Of a stretch of 64,000 nucleotides of DNA, positions 45,886-54,176 are shown piece after piece. Positions within the stretch are counted from its first letter, which is position 1. Each line of letters starts with the position of its first letter. The notes beneath the pieces are model-generated. The model was not told where the DNA came from. It did no database searches and saw nothing but the letters and a program-made list of their open reading frames with translations. Origin of the DNA: an uncultured Christensenellaceae bacterium (GTDB taxonomy: Bacteria > Bacillota > Clostridia > Christensenellales > Aristaeellaceae); contig CAJOJQ010000005.1 in the NCBI GenBank assembly GCA_905234985.1, forward strand, positions 62,001 through 126,000, given 5' to 3'. The translations under genes were made by a program, and so were the position numbers.

Positions 45886-46824
45886 ATGCGTCCATCCATC
45901 ATGCTCCTTTGCCTGCTCCTGTGCGTTTCGCTGCTTTTCGCGCCCGCCCTGGCGGAGGGAAGCGAAAACAATTTTTCCGCCTATGAAGCGGGAATCACCC
46001 TGGGAGAGGGCGAAACCCTGATCCAGCCCGCCTATCCGGTACCCGATTACGTGCTGTGGCTGCTGGACGCGGCCCGGGGAGAAATCGGCTATACGGAGGA
46101 ACGCAGCGGCGTGACCAAGTACGGCGCCTGGGCGGGCTATCCCACCGCCGAATGGTGCGCCGAATTCCAGTGCTGGTGCGTGTATCAGGTGGATAAGCTG
46201 CACAGCACCAAGCTGCTGAACAAGGTATACCCCAATTACAGCGGCACCAACGTGGGGCGGGACTGGTTCATCGCCCAGGGCCGCTATATCGCCCGCACGG
46301 GCTTCCTGCCGGGCTACGGCACCCAGTGGTGGAGCGGTACAGGCGAAGCCATCGAAAAAAACAGCTACATCCCCCAGCCGGGGGACTGGGTGTTCCTCAC
46401 CGATAACGCCAGCGGCGATACCAGCCACGTGGCCATGGTGGAATACTGCGCTTTGGACGCTTCCGGCAAGGTGCGCGTCCACGTGATCGAGGGCAACAAC
46501 GTGACCAAGCCCGCCCCCCAGGGCGTGGAACGCAACGATTACGCCATTGATTACTGGCGCATCTTAGGCTACGGCACCGTATACGATCTGGCCGATTATT
46601 CCCTGAAATTCGGCCACGACGGTCCGAAGGTGACGGCCCTGCAAAAGGAGCTGGTGCAGGCCGGGCTGCTGGAGGAAAAGTATACCACCGGCCGTTACGG
46701 CGCGATCACCACGGGCTGCATCAAAACCGTGCAGCAAAAGTACGGCATCCAGGAAACCGGCATCGCCAACCTGGAAACCCGCATGGCCCTGCGCCGCATG
46801 ATTGAGGAACAGTCCGGCCAGTAA
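45886..46824 (+). CDS. secreted CHAP-domain amidase/endopeptidase with PG-binding domain
   Basis: A 312-residue exported cell-wall hydrolase. The N-terminal MRPSIMLLCLLLCVSLLFAP, then ALAEG, is a signal peptide. A CHAP-type NlpC/P60-like domain spans about 45-225, with the nucleophile Cys in TAEWCAEFQCWCV, the catalytic His in DTSHVAMVEY and a downstream VIEGNN. A peptidoglycan-binding type 1 domain follows at about 235-305 (GPKVTALQKELVQAG). It cleaves peptidoglycan peptides or amides. ATG 45886 has GGAGG 11 bases upstream; it starts 65 bp after the giant surface protein and may be co-transcribed. Confidence 0.85.
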   Translation: MRPSIMLLCLLLCVSLLFAPALAEGSENNFSAYEAGITLGEGETLIQPAYPVPDYVLWLLDAARGEIGYTEERSGVTKYGAWAGYPTAEWCAEFQCWCVYQVDKLHSTKLLNKVYPNYSGTNVGRDWFIAQGRYIARTGFLPGYGTQWWSGTGEAIEKNSYIPQPGDWVFLTDNASGDTSHVAMVEYCALDASGKVRVHVIEGNNVTKPAPQGVERNDYAIDYWRILGYGTVYDLADYSLKFGHDGPKVTALQKELVQAGLLEEKYTTGRYGAITTGCIKTVQQKYGIQETGIANLETRMALRRMIEEQSGQ

Positions 46825-46900
46825 AGCAGGATTTTACCGTCCCGCGTCGAATAAAATATATTTGACGTTTTATTCTTGTGTCAGTAAGGGGTGAACACCC

Positions 46901-48349
46901 ATGCGCGATATGCTGCTGGTGCTGAATTTCGACAACGACGCCAGCCGGGCCGTCACGCGGAAGCTGCGTTCGGAAAAGGTTTTCTGCAAGATCGTGCCGG
47001 GAAATATTTCCCTGGAGGAAATTCAGCGCCAGGAACCCTTGGGGCTGCTGCTGGCCGGCGGCGTATCGGGCCAGACCCCCTCGGGGCTGGACAGCCGCGT
47101 CCCGCAGGCGAATATTCCCATCCTGGCCCTGGGCGACGCCGCAGGCCTCCTGCTGTCCATGTTGGGCGGCACGGTGGGCGATATCGTCTATCAGGGCGCG
47201 GTGATGCCCGTAAGCTACGCCGACTGTTCTCTTTTGGCGGGGATGGAAAGCGGGGAAAGGATGCTGCCCTGCGTCCGGGAATTTCATTTGCCGGGTCAGG
47301 TTCGCTCCCTGGCCTCCGTTCAGGAAACCGTGGTGGGCTTTGCCCACGAAAGCCTGCCCCTGTACGGCGCGCAGCTCCAGATCGAGCAGAACGACCCGGA
47401 AAGCTCCCTGATCCTTCGGAACTTCGCCCTGACCATCTGCGGCTGCACCCCCTGGTGGGACGACGACGCTTTCGTCAGCCGGGCGGTAGAAGAAATTCGC
47501 CGCGTGGCGGGGAATGGCCGCGTGGTGTGCGCCATGACCGGCGGGCTGGACAGCGGCGTGAGCGCGCTGCTTGCCCACAAGGCCCTTGGCAGCCAGCTCA
47601 AATGCATTTTCGTGGATACCGGCCTTTTGCGGGAGCGGGAGGGCGATGATTTTATCGCCTATTACCGGGACGAAATCGGCATGGATATCACCCGCGTTTC
47701 CGCCAAGGACAGATTTCTTGACGCGCTCAAGGGCGTCAGGGACGCGGAGGAAAAGCGCCGCGTGATCATCCGCCTCATCCAGGCCATCCTGCGGGAAGAA
47801 GAAGAAAAACTCGGCCCCATCGCCGCCCTGGTGCGCGGTACCAGCTGCAACGATATCATGTACGGCGGCGGCGCGCTCAGCCCCGCCCTTGGGGAACAGG
47901 TGCCCCTCATCGAACCGCTTCGGGAGCTGTTCAAGAGTGAAATTCGCCAAATCGCCGATTCTCTGGATATCCCCGCCGATCTGATTTCCCGCCAGCCCTT
48001 CCCCGGCAGCGGCCTGGCCCTGCGCATCTTAGGGGAAGTGACCGAAGAAAGGCTTTCCACCCTGCGGGCGGCGGACGCCCTGTTCCGGGGCGAGCTGCTC
48101 CGTTCCAGCGCGGCCAAGCGGCTGTGGCAGTACTTTGCGGTGCTGATCCCCATGCCCGGCTGCGAGGAAAAATCCGTCATCTGCCTGCGCGCCGTTCAAG
48201 CGGCGGAAAGAAGCCTCACCTACGCCGCCCGCCTGCCCTACGACGTGATGGAAAACGTGACCGAACTGATCCTGCGGGATCAGAAATCCGTGTGCCGGGT
48301 CACTTACGACCTGACCCCCGCCTACAAATATTCCGGGGTGGAATGGTAA
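46901..48349 (+). CDS. GMP-synthase-like protein with inactive glutaminase domain
   Basis: A 482-residue GuaA homologue. The C-terminal ATP pyrophosphatase is well kept: PP-loop TGGLDSG, CIFVDTGLLREREGDD, RVSAKDRFLDALKGV, and SRQPFPGSGLALRILGEVTEERL. The N-terminal class I glutamine amidotransferase domain is degenerate: the usual nucleophile block GICYG is replaced by ALGDAAG, and the FHPE block by LQIE, so Cys and His are lost while the Glu remains. It should therefore use free ammonia, or serve another role, rather than glutamine. The start is ATG 46901 behind AAGGGG. The intergenic 46825-46900 contains a GAATAAAA / TTTTATTC inverted repeat. A canonical guaA may exist elsewhere. Confidence 0.8.
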   Translation: MRDMLLVLNFDNDASRAVTRKLRSEKVFCKIVPGNISLEEIQRQEPLGLLLAGGVSGQTPSGLDSRVPQANIPILALGDAAGLLLSMLGGTVGDIVYQGAVMPVSYADCSLLAGMESGERMLPCVREFHLPGQVRSLASVQETVVGFAHESLPLYGAQLQIEQNDPESSLILRNFALTICGCTPWWDDDAFVSRAVEEIRRVAGNGRVVCAMTGGLDSGVSALLAHKALGSQLKCIFVDTGLLREREGDDFIAYYRDEIGMDITRVSAKDRFLDALKGVRDAEEKRRVIIRLIQAILREEEEKLGPIAALVRGTSCNDIMYGGGALSPALGEQVPLIEPLRELFKSEIRQIADSLDIPADLISRQPFPGSGLALRILGEVTEERLSTLRAADALFRGELLRSSAAKRLWQYFAVLIPMPGCEEKSVICLRAVQAAERSLTYAARLPYDVMENVTELILRDQKSVCRVTYDLTPAYKYSGVEW

Positions 48350-48352
48350 AAA

Positions 48353-48663
48353 GTTACCATTCACCCTTCGGGTTCATGGTAACGCGCGGGCGGGTATTGC
48401 ATACCCCCCGCGAATCCGCAGGCTCAATAGTCGCAAGTCCGCTTCATGCGGACATTGCTCCTGCCGATGAGATTCCCGCCACAGGCGGTCATCGGCGGTT
48501 CGTCCCCCCGCCCGGTTTTTCCTAAAATCCCTGCAGGATTTCCGGGCGGAAAAACCGCAAGGACGAAAAATTTCTTTCAGTTGTCTTCGCTCCTTTCAGT
48601 AATTTTTCGTCCTCGCGGCGTACACGCCGCCGCTGCGGATTTCAGTCGGGGGAGTACCCCCGA
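48353..48663. repeat. intergenic hairpin array 1
   Basis: A 310-bp non-coding stretch made of consecutive stem-loops. GTTACCAT/ATGGTAAC (48353-48383) is followed by a GC-rich stem (48385-48412). A multi-stem module runs at 48415-48506, inverted relative to its copy in array 3. Nested CCGCCCGG/CCGGGCGG arms follow. Then a 13-bp perfect stem AGGACGAAAAATT / AATTTTTCGTCCT (48560-48613) has a 28-base loop containing CTTTCAGT twice. An ATCCGCAG module with CGGCGT arms (48610-48642) and a TCGGGGG/CCCCCGA stem (48646-48663) end the array. No reading frame of note is present. Confidence 0.8.
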
Positions 48664-48729
48664 CACCCTCCGATAGTTACCGCCAATCTGTTTTGTTTTA
48701 CCGATACCTACTGAAGCAAGGGGAATTCT

Positions 48730-49533
48730 ATGCGTATTACCCATCCGCAAGCCGCGTTTCAGGGCATCGCGCCTGAAAATGTGTTCTTTGTCGCCAATGA
48801 CCAGCAGATTCAGCTGGGCACGGGCTATGTGATGCAGTTTTTCCAGGGCGAATTGTACCCGGAGCGCCCCAATCACCTGTTCCTGCAAATCGACTGCCAG
48901 CCCTCCGCCCGGGCGCTGATGTTCGGCGCGCTGCTGGCCCGGGCCTATCAATTGAAGGCCCAGAATCCGGGGCTGCCTGCCCGGCTGTACACCCAAGTGT
49001 CCCCGGACGATTTGCAGATGCTGCGGTTTTATGAATCCTGCGGCCTGAAAAACGACGACGGGGAAGATATGTTCCGTTTCCTGCCTCCTCCCGGCGTGCC
49101 CCAGGCCCCTATGGGCATGGTGTTCGCTTCCGTTCCTTTGCAGGACGAGGCCAGCCAGAACGCTTTCCTCAGCCGCGTCAACGCCCAGCGCATCCAGCCC
49201 TTCACCCGGGATTATCTGCAATTGTGGCAGCAGCAGCAGCACTTCATGGCCTTGGGGTTCTACCGCAACGGCCAGCCCGTAAGCGAATGCATCCTCACCG
49301 GCGCGGGCAGCTCCGCCACCCTGCTCATGATCTATACCCGTTCCGAATACCGCCGCCAGGGCATGGCGAAAAACCTGCTGGGCGCGGCCTCAGCCCTGCT
49401 GCGGGAGAGGGGCGTAAACACCATGTATACCCATATCTTCCGGCGAAACGCGCCTCAGGTGGCCCTGATGCGCCGCCTGAACGGCGCTTTTGTGCGCACC
49501 GTCACCGCCCTGCCGGGGATGAACCTGGATTGA
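48730..49533 (+). CDS. GNAT-family acetyltransferase (two-domain)
   Basis: A 267-residue protein with two GNAT-like halves. The C-terminal half holds the clearer acetyl-CoA site (MIYTRSEYRRQGMAKNLLGAASALLRERGVNTM). The N-terminal half (residues 20-115) contains a similar helix (ARALMFGALLARAYQLK) but a weaker pyrophosphate loop. The substrate is unknown. AAGGGG precedes ATG 48730. It lies between hairpin array 1 and the AGE-family gene. Confidence 0.78.
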   Translation: MRITHPQAAFQGIAPENVFFVANDQQIQLGTGYVMQFFQGELYPERPNHLFLQIDCQPSARALMFGALLARAYQLKAQNPGLPARLYTQVSPDDLQMLRFYESCGLKNDDGEDMFRFLPPPGVPQAPMGMVFASVPLQDEASQNAFLSRVNAQRIQPFTRDYLQLWQQQQHFMALGFYRNGQPVSECILTGAGSSATLLMIYTRSEYRRQGMAKNLLGAASALLRERGVNTMYTHIFRRNAPQVALMRRLNGAFVRTVTALPGMNLD

Positions 49534-49573
49534 AGACGTTCACGAACACTTTACGAAAGAAAGGGGTATCGTC

Positions 49574-50779
49574 ATGGACAAGGCATTGCTGAAAGCGCAG
49601 CAGAACTGGATTCGGGAAGAACTGAACCGCAGCGCCGATTTCTGGATCAAAAACGGCTGGGATCGGGTGAACGGCGGCGTGTACACCTGCCTGGACCGGG
49701 AGGGCAAAATCTACTCCACCGATAAGAGCGTGTGGATGCAGGGCCGCTGCGCCTGGACGTACAGCTACCTTTGCCACTTGTACGGCAAAAAGCAGGAATG
49801 GATGGATTTCGCCAAGTCCTGCCTGGACTTCATGGAAGCCCACTGCATCAACCGGGAAAAGGGCAACCGGATGTACTTTACCGTAACCTTTGACGGCCAG
49901 CCCCTCCGCCAGCGCCGTTATTACTTCTCCGAGAGCTTTTACGCCATCGCCAACGCGGAATACTACGCCCTGACCGGGGAAAAGGTGTATTTGGACCGGG
50001 CCAAGCAGGCTTATGAGCTGTACTGGGGCCTGTTCCGGGGCCTCATCGACGACCCCGTGGGCATGGGGCCTAAAACCATCCCCGAAACCCGCACGGGCCG
50101 CAGCTTAGGCCTTGCCATGATCTACCTGAACATCTGCTCCGTCCTGCGCCGGTGCGACCCGGAAAATACCGCCCTGTACGACGAACGGGCCGAAATCTGC
50201 GTACATGACATTTTCGCCTACCACCACAAGCCGGAATTGGGCTGCACCCTGGAAAATGTGGGCATGAACGGCGAATTCCGGGGCGACGTGACCGAAGGCC
50301 GCATCGTGAATCCCGGCCACGACATCGAATGCAGCTGGTTCCTCATGGAATACGCCAACCACAAGGGTGATAAAGCCCTGCACCAGCAAGCTGAAAACGT
50401 GTTTAACCTCGCCATCAACGCGGGCTGGGACAAGGAATATAACGGCCTGCTCTACTTCATCGACGCCAAGGGCCTGCCCCCCGAAGCCTATGAGCATGAT
50501 ATGAAGCTGTGGTGGCCCCATAACGAGATCCTTATCGCCTCCCTCATGGCCTACCGGGACACGAAGGACGAAGCGTATTACGACTGGTTCTGCAAAACCC
50601 TGGATTATTGCCGCGAGGTGTTCTCCGATCCCCAGTACGGCGACTGGTACGGCTATCTCCGCCGGGACGGCAAGCCCACCATGCCCTCCACCAAGGGCAG
50701 CACCTTCAAGGGTCCCTTCCATCTGCCCCGCTCTCTGGCCATGACCGACCAGATAATCAGCCAGCTTTTGGCGGAATAA
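49574..50779 (+). CDS. AGE-family (N-acylglucosamine 2-epimerase-like) isomerase
   Basis: A 401-residue (alpha/alpha)6-barrel enzyme of the N-acyl-D-glucosamine 2-epimerase family. Visible marks are SVWMQGRCAWTYSYLC, RYYFSESFYAIANAEYY, the catalytic His in NPGHDIECSWFLMEYA, and the second His in KLWWPHNEILIA. It interconverts N-acetylglucosamine and N-acetylmannosamine, or isomerises cellobiose or mannose in relatives; the exact substrate is unknown. ATG 49574 has GAAAGGGG upstream. It is followed by a terminator hairpin. Confidence 0.88.
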   Translation: MDKALLKAQQNWIREELNRSADFWIKNGWDRVNGGVYTCLDREGKIYSTDKSVWMQGRCAWTYSYLCHLYGKKQEWMDFAKSCLDFMEAHCINREKGNRMYFTVTFDGQPLRQRRYYFSESFYAIANAEYYALTGEKVYLDRAKQAYELYWGLFRGLIDDPVGMGPKTIPETRTGRSLGLAMIYLNICSVLRRCDPENTALYDERAEICVHDIFAYHHKPELGCTLENVGMNGEFRGDVTEGRIVNPGHDIECSWFLMEYANHKGDKALHQQAENVFNLAINAGWDKEYNGLLYFIDAKGLPPEAYEHDMKLWWPHNEILIASLMAYRDTKDEAYYDWFCKTLDYCREVFSDPQYGDWYGYLRRDGKPTMPSTKGSTFKGPFHLPRSLAMTDQIISQLLAE

Positions 50780-50797
50780 CGTCCCTTTCAGCATCAT

Positions 50798-50819
50798 AAG
50801 ACCGGTTCCGACCGGTCTT
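50798..50819 (+). terminator. terminator of the AGE-family gene
   Basis: AAGACCGGT (50798-50806) and ACCGGTCTT (50811-50819) pair perfectly with a TCCG loop. Almost the same hairpin recurs at 51068-51089. Confidence 0.72.
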
Positions 50820-50846
50820 CAGACTGTCGAAAAACCCTGGGGAAGT

Positions 50847-51066
50847 ATGAAGGGGCCGCGGCCCCTTCATCAACAAATCCGCAGGCGGCGGCGTGTACGT
50901 CGCCGAGGAGCAAATGAAATTTGCTTCCGCTATCAATTTCTGGCCGAAAAATGAGCGTTTTCGCTTGCGAAAATGCCATTTTACAAGAAATTGATGCATC
51001 GAAGGAAATCGGAATCCTGTTTCCGATTTCCTTCGCAGGGTGTCGAAAATTCTTTTTCGACACCCT
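50847..51066. repeat. intergenic hairpin array 2
   Basis: Six further stems follow the terminator almost without a gap. A perfect 24-bp palindrome lies at 50847-50870, then 50886-50905 (9 bp with one wobble) and 50909-50925 (7 bp). A long imperfect stem 50932-50995 has outer arms ATCAATTTCT and AGAAATTGAT. Then 51000-51035 has a 15-bp perfect stem and 51037-51066 a 13-bp perfect stem. It shares the ATCCGCAG-CGGCGT module with array 1. Nothing in it looks coding. Confidence 0.85.
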
Positions 51067-51067
51067 G

Positions 51068-51094
51068 AAGACCGGCTCCGACCGGTCTTTTTTT
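51068..51094 (+). terminator. second terminator, T-tract followed
   Basis: AAGACCGG (51068-51075) and CCGGTCTT (51082-51089) form a stem followed by seven T on the plus strand, a strong rho-independent terminator ending array 2. Confidence 0.8.
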
Positions 51095-51102
51095 GTATTT
51101 CC

Positions 51103-51131
51103 TTGCGCGTCGGAGAGGATTCCGGTATAAT
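51103..51131 (+). promoter_or_regulatory. promoter of the split methionine synthase operon
   Basis: TTGCGC (51103-51108), a 17-bp spacer and consensus TATAAT (51126-51131) lie 32 bp before the first gene. The -10 covers an in-frame ATG at 51130, which fixes the real start downstream at 51163. Confidence 0.72.
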
Positions 51132-51162
51132 GAAGCAGGAATTGCCAGAAAGGACAGCGCCC

Positions 51163-51825
51163 ATGAACGTGGATGTGAATCAGGCCCTGCGCTACGCGGG
51201 CGTAAAGGAGCCGGAGGTCAACGCCCTGCGCGCCGCACAGCGGGCGGCGGAACAGGTGGAAAAGCGCGCTTCGCCCCGGTATACCTACCGGGTATTCAAT
51301 ATCGCGCACACCGAGCAGGGCGTTTCCCTGCCGGAGGCGGGATTGCTTCTGCCGGGAAAGCTCGCAGAAACCATGCTGGCGGACTGTAACCGGGCCGTGC
51401 TGCTGCTGTGTACCTTAGGCGCGGAATTTGACCGCCTGCTGCGCACCGCTCAGGCCCGGGACATGGCCCAGGCGCTTTATATTGACGCCTGCGGAAGCTC
51501 TTTTGTGGAGCAGGGCTGCGACGCGGCGGAGAGGGAAATCGCCGCCCGCCATCCGGGCCTGTACCTGACCGACCGGTTCAGCCCCGGCTACGGCGACTTT
51601 CCTTTAGCTTTGCAGCTCGATTTTCTTCGCACCCTGAACGGAGAAAAACGGTTAGGCGTCTGCGCCGCCCCCTCGTATCTTTTGAACCCCATGAAATCGG
51701 TCACGGCGGTGATCGGCCTTTCGGACAAGCCCCAGCCGGCCCGCATCCGGGGCTGCGCCTTCTGCGCCTTCAAACAAAACTGCGCTTTTCGGGAAAGGGG
51801 AATGACCTGTGCATCTTCAACCTGA
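51163..51825 (+). CDS. stand-alone methionine synthase activation domain protein
   Basis: A 220-residue protein resembling the cobalamin-dependent methionine synthase activation (AdoMet-binding) domain as a separate polypeptide: NQALRYAGVKEPEV, SLPEAGLLLPGKLAETMLADC, CTLGAEFDRLLR, RFSPGYGDFPLALQLDFLRTL and a C-terminal CAFCAFKQNC. The GYGD segment matches the RxxPGYG-type motif of the domain. ATG 51163 has AAGGA eight bases upstream. It overlaps the methionine synthase gene by 17 bp, and that protein lacks this domain, so the two work as a split enzyme. Confidence 0.85.
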   Translation: MNVDVNQALRYAGVKEPEVNALRAAQRAAEQVEKRASPRYTYRVFNIAHTEQGVSLPEAGLLLPGKLAETMLADCNRAVLLLCTLGAEFDRLLRTAQARDMAQALYIDACGSSFVEQGCDAAEREIAARHPGLYLTDRFSPGYGDFPLALQLDFLRTLNGEKRLGVCAAPSYLLNPMKSVTAVIGLSDKPQPARIRGCAFCAFKQNCAFRERGMTCASST

Positions 51826-54166
51826 CCGCATCACTTTATTGGACGGGGCCATGGGCACCATGCTGCAAAAAAAGGGCATGGAGCCGGGGACCGTGCCGGA
51901 GCTGCTGAATTTTACCCAGCCCGACTGGATCAAATCTATTCACCGGGCGTATTTGAACGCGGGCAGCCAAATCATTTACGCCAACACCTTCGGGGCCAAC
52001 CGCCATAAGCTTTCCCGCACGGATCGAACCAGCGCGGAGGTCATCGCCGCCGCCGTGGGACTGGCGAAAGAAGCCGCTCAGGGCACCGGCGCGTTGGTGG
52101 CGCTGGATATCGGCCCCATCGGCGAGCTGCTGGAGCCGCTTGGCACCCTGACCTTTGAAAGCGCCTATGATATTTTCGCCGAAATGATGGAAGCGGGGGC
52201 AAAGGCGGGGGCCGATTTGGTGGTGATCGAAACCATGACCGACCTGTACGAAGCCAAAGCCGCCCTGCTGGCCGCCAAGGAAAAGACCGGCCTGTCCGTG
52301 TTCGTCACCATGAGCTTTGAGGCCTCGGGCCGCACCTTCACGGGCTGCACGGCGGCCTCCATGGCCCATACCCTGACTGGCCTTGGGGCGGACGCCATCG
52401 GCGTGAACTGCTCCCTGGGGCCGAAGGAGCTGCTGCCCCTGGTGCGGGAGCTGCGCCGCCATACCGCCCTGCCCCTCATCGCCAAGCCCAACGCGGGCCT
52501 GCCCGACCCGGAGGATGGGCATTACGACCTGCCGCCAGAAGAATTTGCCGCCGCCATGGCCGATCTGATTCAGGCCGGAGCCACGATGGTGGGCGGCTGC
52601 TGCGGTACGGATGAGCGATACATCGCGGCCCTAAAAGAAGCGCTGCCCGAAAAACCCCCGGTCATCGCCGTCTCTCCCCCACCCTTGGTCTGCACCCCCA
52701 CCGCCGCCGTGACCTTAGACGGGGTGCGGGTGATCGGGGAGCGGGTGAACCCCACGGGGAAAAAGCGCTTTCAGCAGGCTTTGCTGGAAAACGATCTGGA
52801 TTATATCGTTTCCGTGGCCGTGCAGGAAATGGACGCGGGCGCGGATATTTTGGACGTGAACGTGGGCTTTCCGGGGGTGGACGAAAAGACCATGCTGCCC
52901 CGAACGGTGAAAGCCATTCAGGCGGCGGTGGACCTGCCCTTGCAATTGGATTCCGTGGATCCCGCCGCCCTGGAAGCCGCCCTGCGGGTGTACAACGGCA
53001 AGGCCGCCGTCAATTCCGTCAGCGGCAAGGACGAATCCATGGACGCAATCTTGCCCATCGTGAAAAAGTACGGCGCGGCGGTGGTGGGCCTGACGCTGGA
53101 CGCGGCAGGACTGCCCGATTCGGCTGAAAAGCGCTTCGCCATCGCGGAAAAGATTTTGAACCGCGCCGTGTCCTTCGGCATTCCCCGGCAGGACGTGTGG
53201 ATCGACTGCCTGACCCTCACCGTGTCCGCCCAGCAGGATCAGGCGGAAGAAACCTTAAAGGCCGTGCATCGGGTACGCACGGAGCTGGGCCTGCAAACCG
53301 TGTTGGGGGTCAGCAACATTTCCTTCGGCCTGCCCAACCGGCCCCTGATTACTCAAACTTTCCTGATCCGCGCCCTCCACGCCGGGCTGACCCTGCCCAT
53401 CGTGAACCCCAACCAGCGGGAGATGATGGACGCGGTGGCCGCTTTCCGGGTGTTAAGCGGCGAGGATCAGCAGTGCGCCGCCTATGTGTCCCGCTTTGCC
53501 CAGGCCCAGCCGGAAACCAAGGCCGCGCCCTCATCCCTCGCCTCCATGACCTTGGAGGACGCCATTCTGCGAGGCCTGAAAGCCGAAGCCGCTAAGCTGG
53601 CAAAGGAACTGCTGAAAACGGAAGCGCCCCTTTCCCTGGTGGAACAGCGGCTGATCCCCGCCCTGGACAAGGTGGGCCTGGATTACGAAAAGGGCGTGGT
53701 ATTCCTGCCCCAGCTCCTGTCCGCCGCCCAGGCGGCCCAGGCCGTATTCGAGGAAATCAAAGAACGCCTGTCCCGGGAAGGCGCGGAACAGGTGGTAAAG
53801 GGCAGGCTGATTCTTGCCACCGTCCAGGGCGATATCCACGACATCGGCAAAAACATCGTGAAAACCGTGCTGCAAAACTATGGCTACGCGGTGATCGACT
53901 TGGGCCGGGACGTAGCGCCGGAAACCATCGTGGAAACGGCGACAAGCCAGAAGATTCCTTTGGTGGGTCTCTCCGCCCTCATGACCACCACCCTGCCCGC
54001 CATGGCGGAAACCGTACGGCTGCTGAAACAATTGCCGAACCCGCCCTTCGTGATGGTGGGCGGCGCGGTGGTCACCCCGGAATACGCCCAGGCCATCGGG
54101 GCCGACGGCTACGCCAAGGACGCCCGGGCCGCCGCCGCCATGGTGCGCAGGGCGTTCGGAGAGTAA
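51809..54166 (+). CDS. metH: cobalamin-dependent methionine synthase lacking the activation domain
   Basis: A 785-residue enzyme that moves methyl groups from methyltetrahydrofolate through cobalamin to homocysteine. Residues about 1-280 form the homocysteine barrel with zinc ligands in GVNCS and GGCCG. Residues about 300-560 are the pterin-binding barrel (GERVNPTGKKRF, AVQEMDAGADILDVNVG). Residues about 575-785 are the cap and B12-binding domain with the DIHDIGKN cobalamin motif and VGLSALMTTTLPAM. The C-terminal activation domain of classical MetH is missing and is supplied by the preceding gene. It starts at a GTG after AAAGGGG. Confidence 0.92.
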   Translation: MHLQPDRITLLDGAMGTMLQKKGMEPGTVPELLNFTQPDWIKSIHRAYLNAGSQIIYANTFGANRHKLSRTDRTSAEVIAAAVGLAKEAAQGTGALVALDIGPIGELLEPLGTLTFESAYDIFAEMMEAGAKAGADLVVIETMTDLYEAKAALLAAKEKTGLSVFVTMSFEASGRTFTGCTAASMAHTLTGLGADAIGVNCSLGPKELLPLVRELRRHTALPLIAKPNAGLPDPEDGHYDLPPEEFAAAMADLIQAGATMVGGCCGTDERYIAALKEALPEKPPVIAVSPPPLVCTPTAAVTLDGVRVIGERVNPTGKKRFQQALLENDLDYIVSVAVQEMDAGADILDVNVGFPGVDEKTMLPRTVKAIQAAVDLPLQLDSVDPAALEAALRVYNGKAAVNSVSGKDESMDAILPIVKKYGAAVVGLTLDAAGLPDSAEKRFAIAEKILNRAVSFGIPRQDVWIDCLTLTVSAQQDQAEETLKAVHRVRTELGLQTVLGVSNISFGLPNRPLITQTFLIRALHAGLTLPIVNPNQREMMDAVAAFRVLSGEDQQCAAYVSRFAQAQPETKAAPSSLASMTLEDAILRGLKAEAAKLAKELLKTEAPLSLVEQRLIPALDKVGLDYEKGVVFLPQLLSAAQAAQAVFEEIKERLSREGAEQVVKGRLILATVQGDIHDIGKNIVKTVLQNYGYAVIDLGRDVAPETIVETATSQKIPLVGLSALMTTTLPAMAETVRLLKQLPNPPFVMVGGAVVTPEYAQAIGADGYAKDARAAAAMVRRAFGE

Positions 54167-54176
54167 AAAACCCTCT

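Noticed and set aside
48353-51094. CRISPR array
   Set aside because: The hairpins differ in sequence and spacing; there are no regularly spaced identical repeats and no cas genes.
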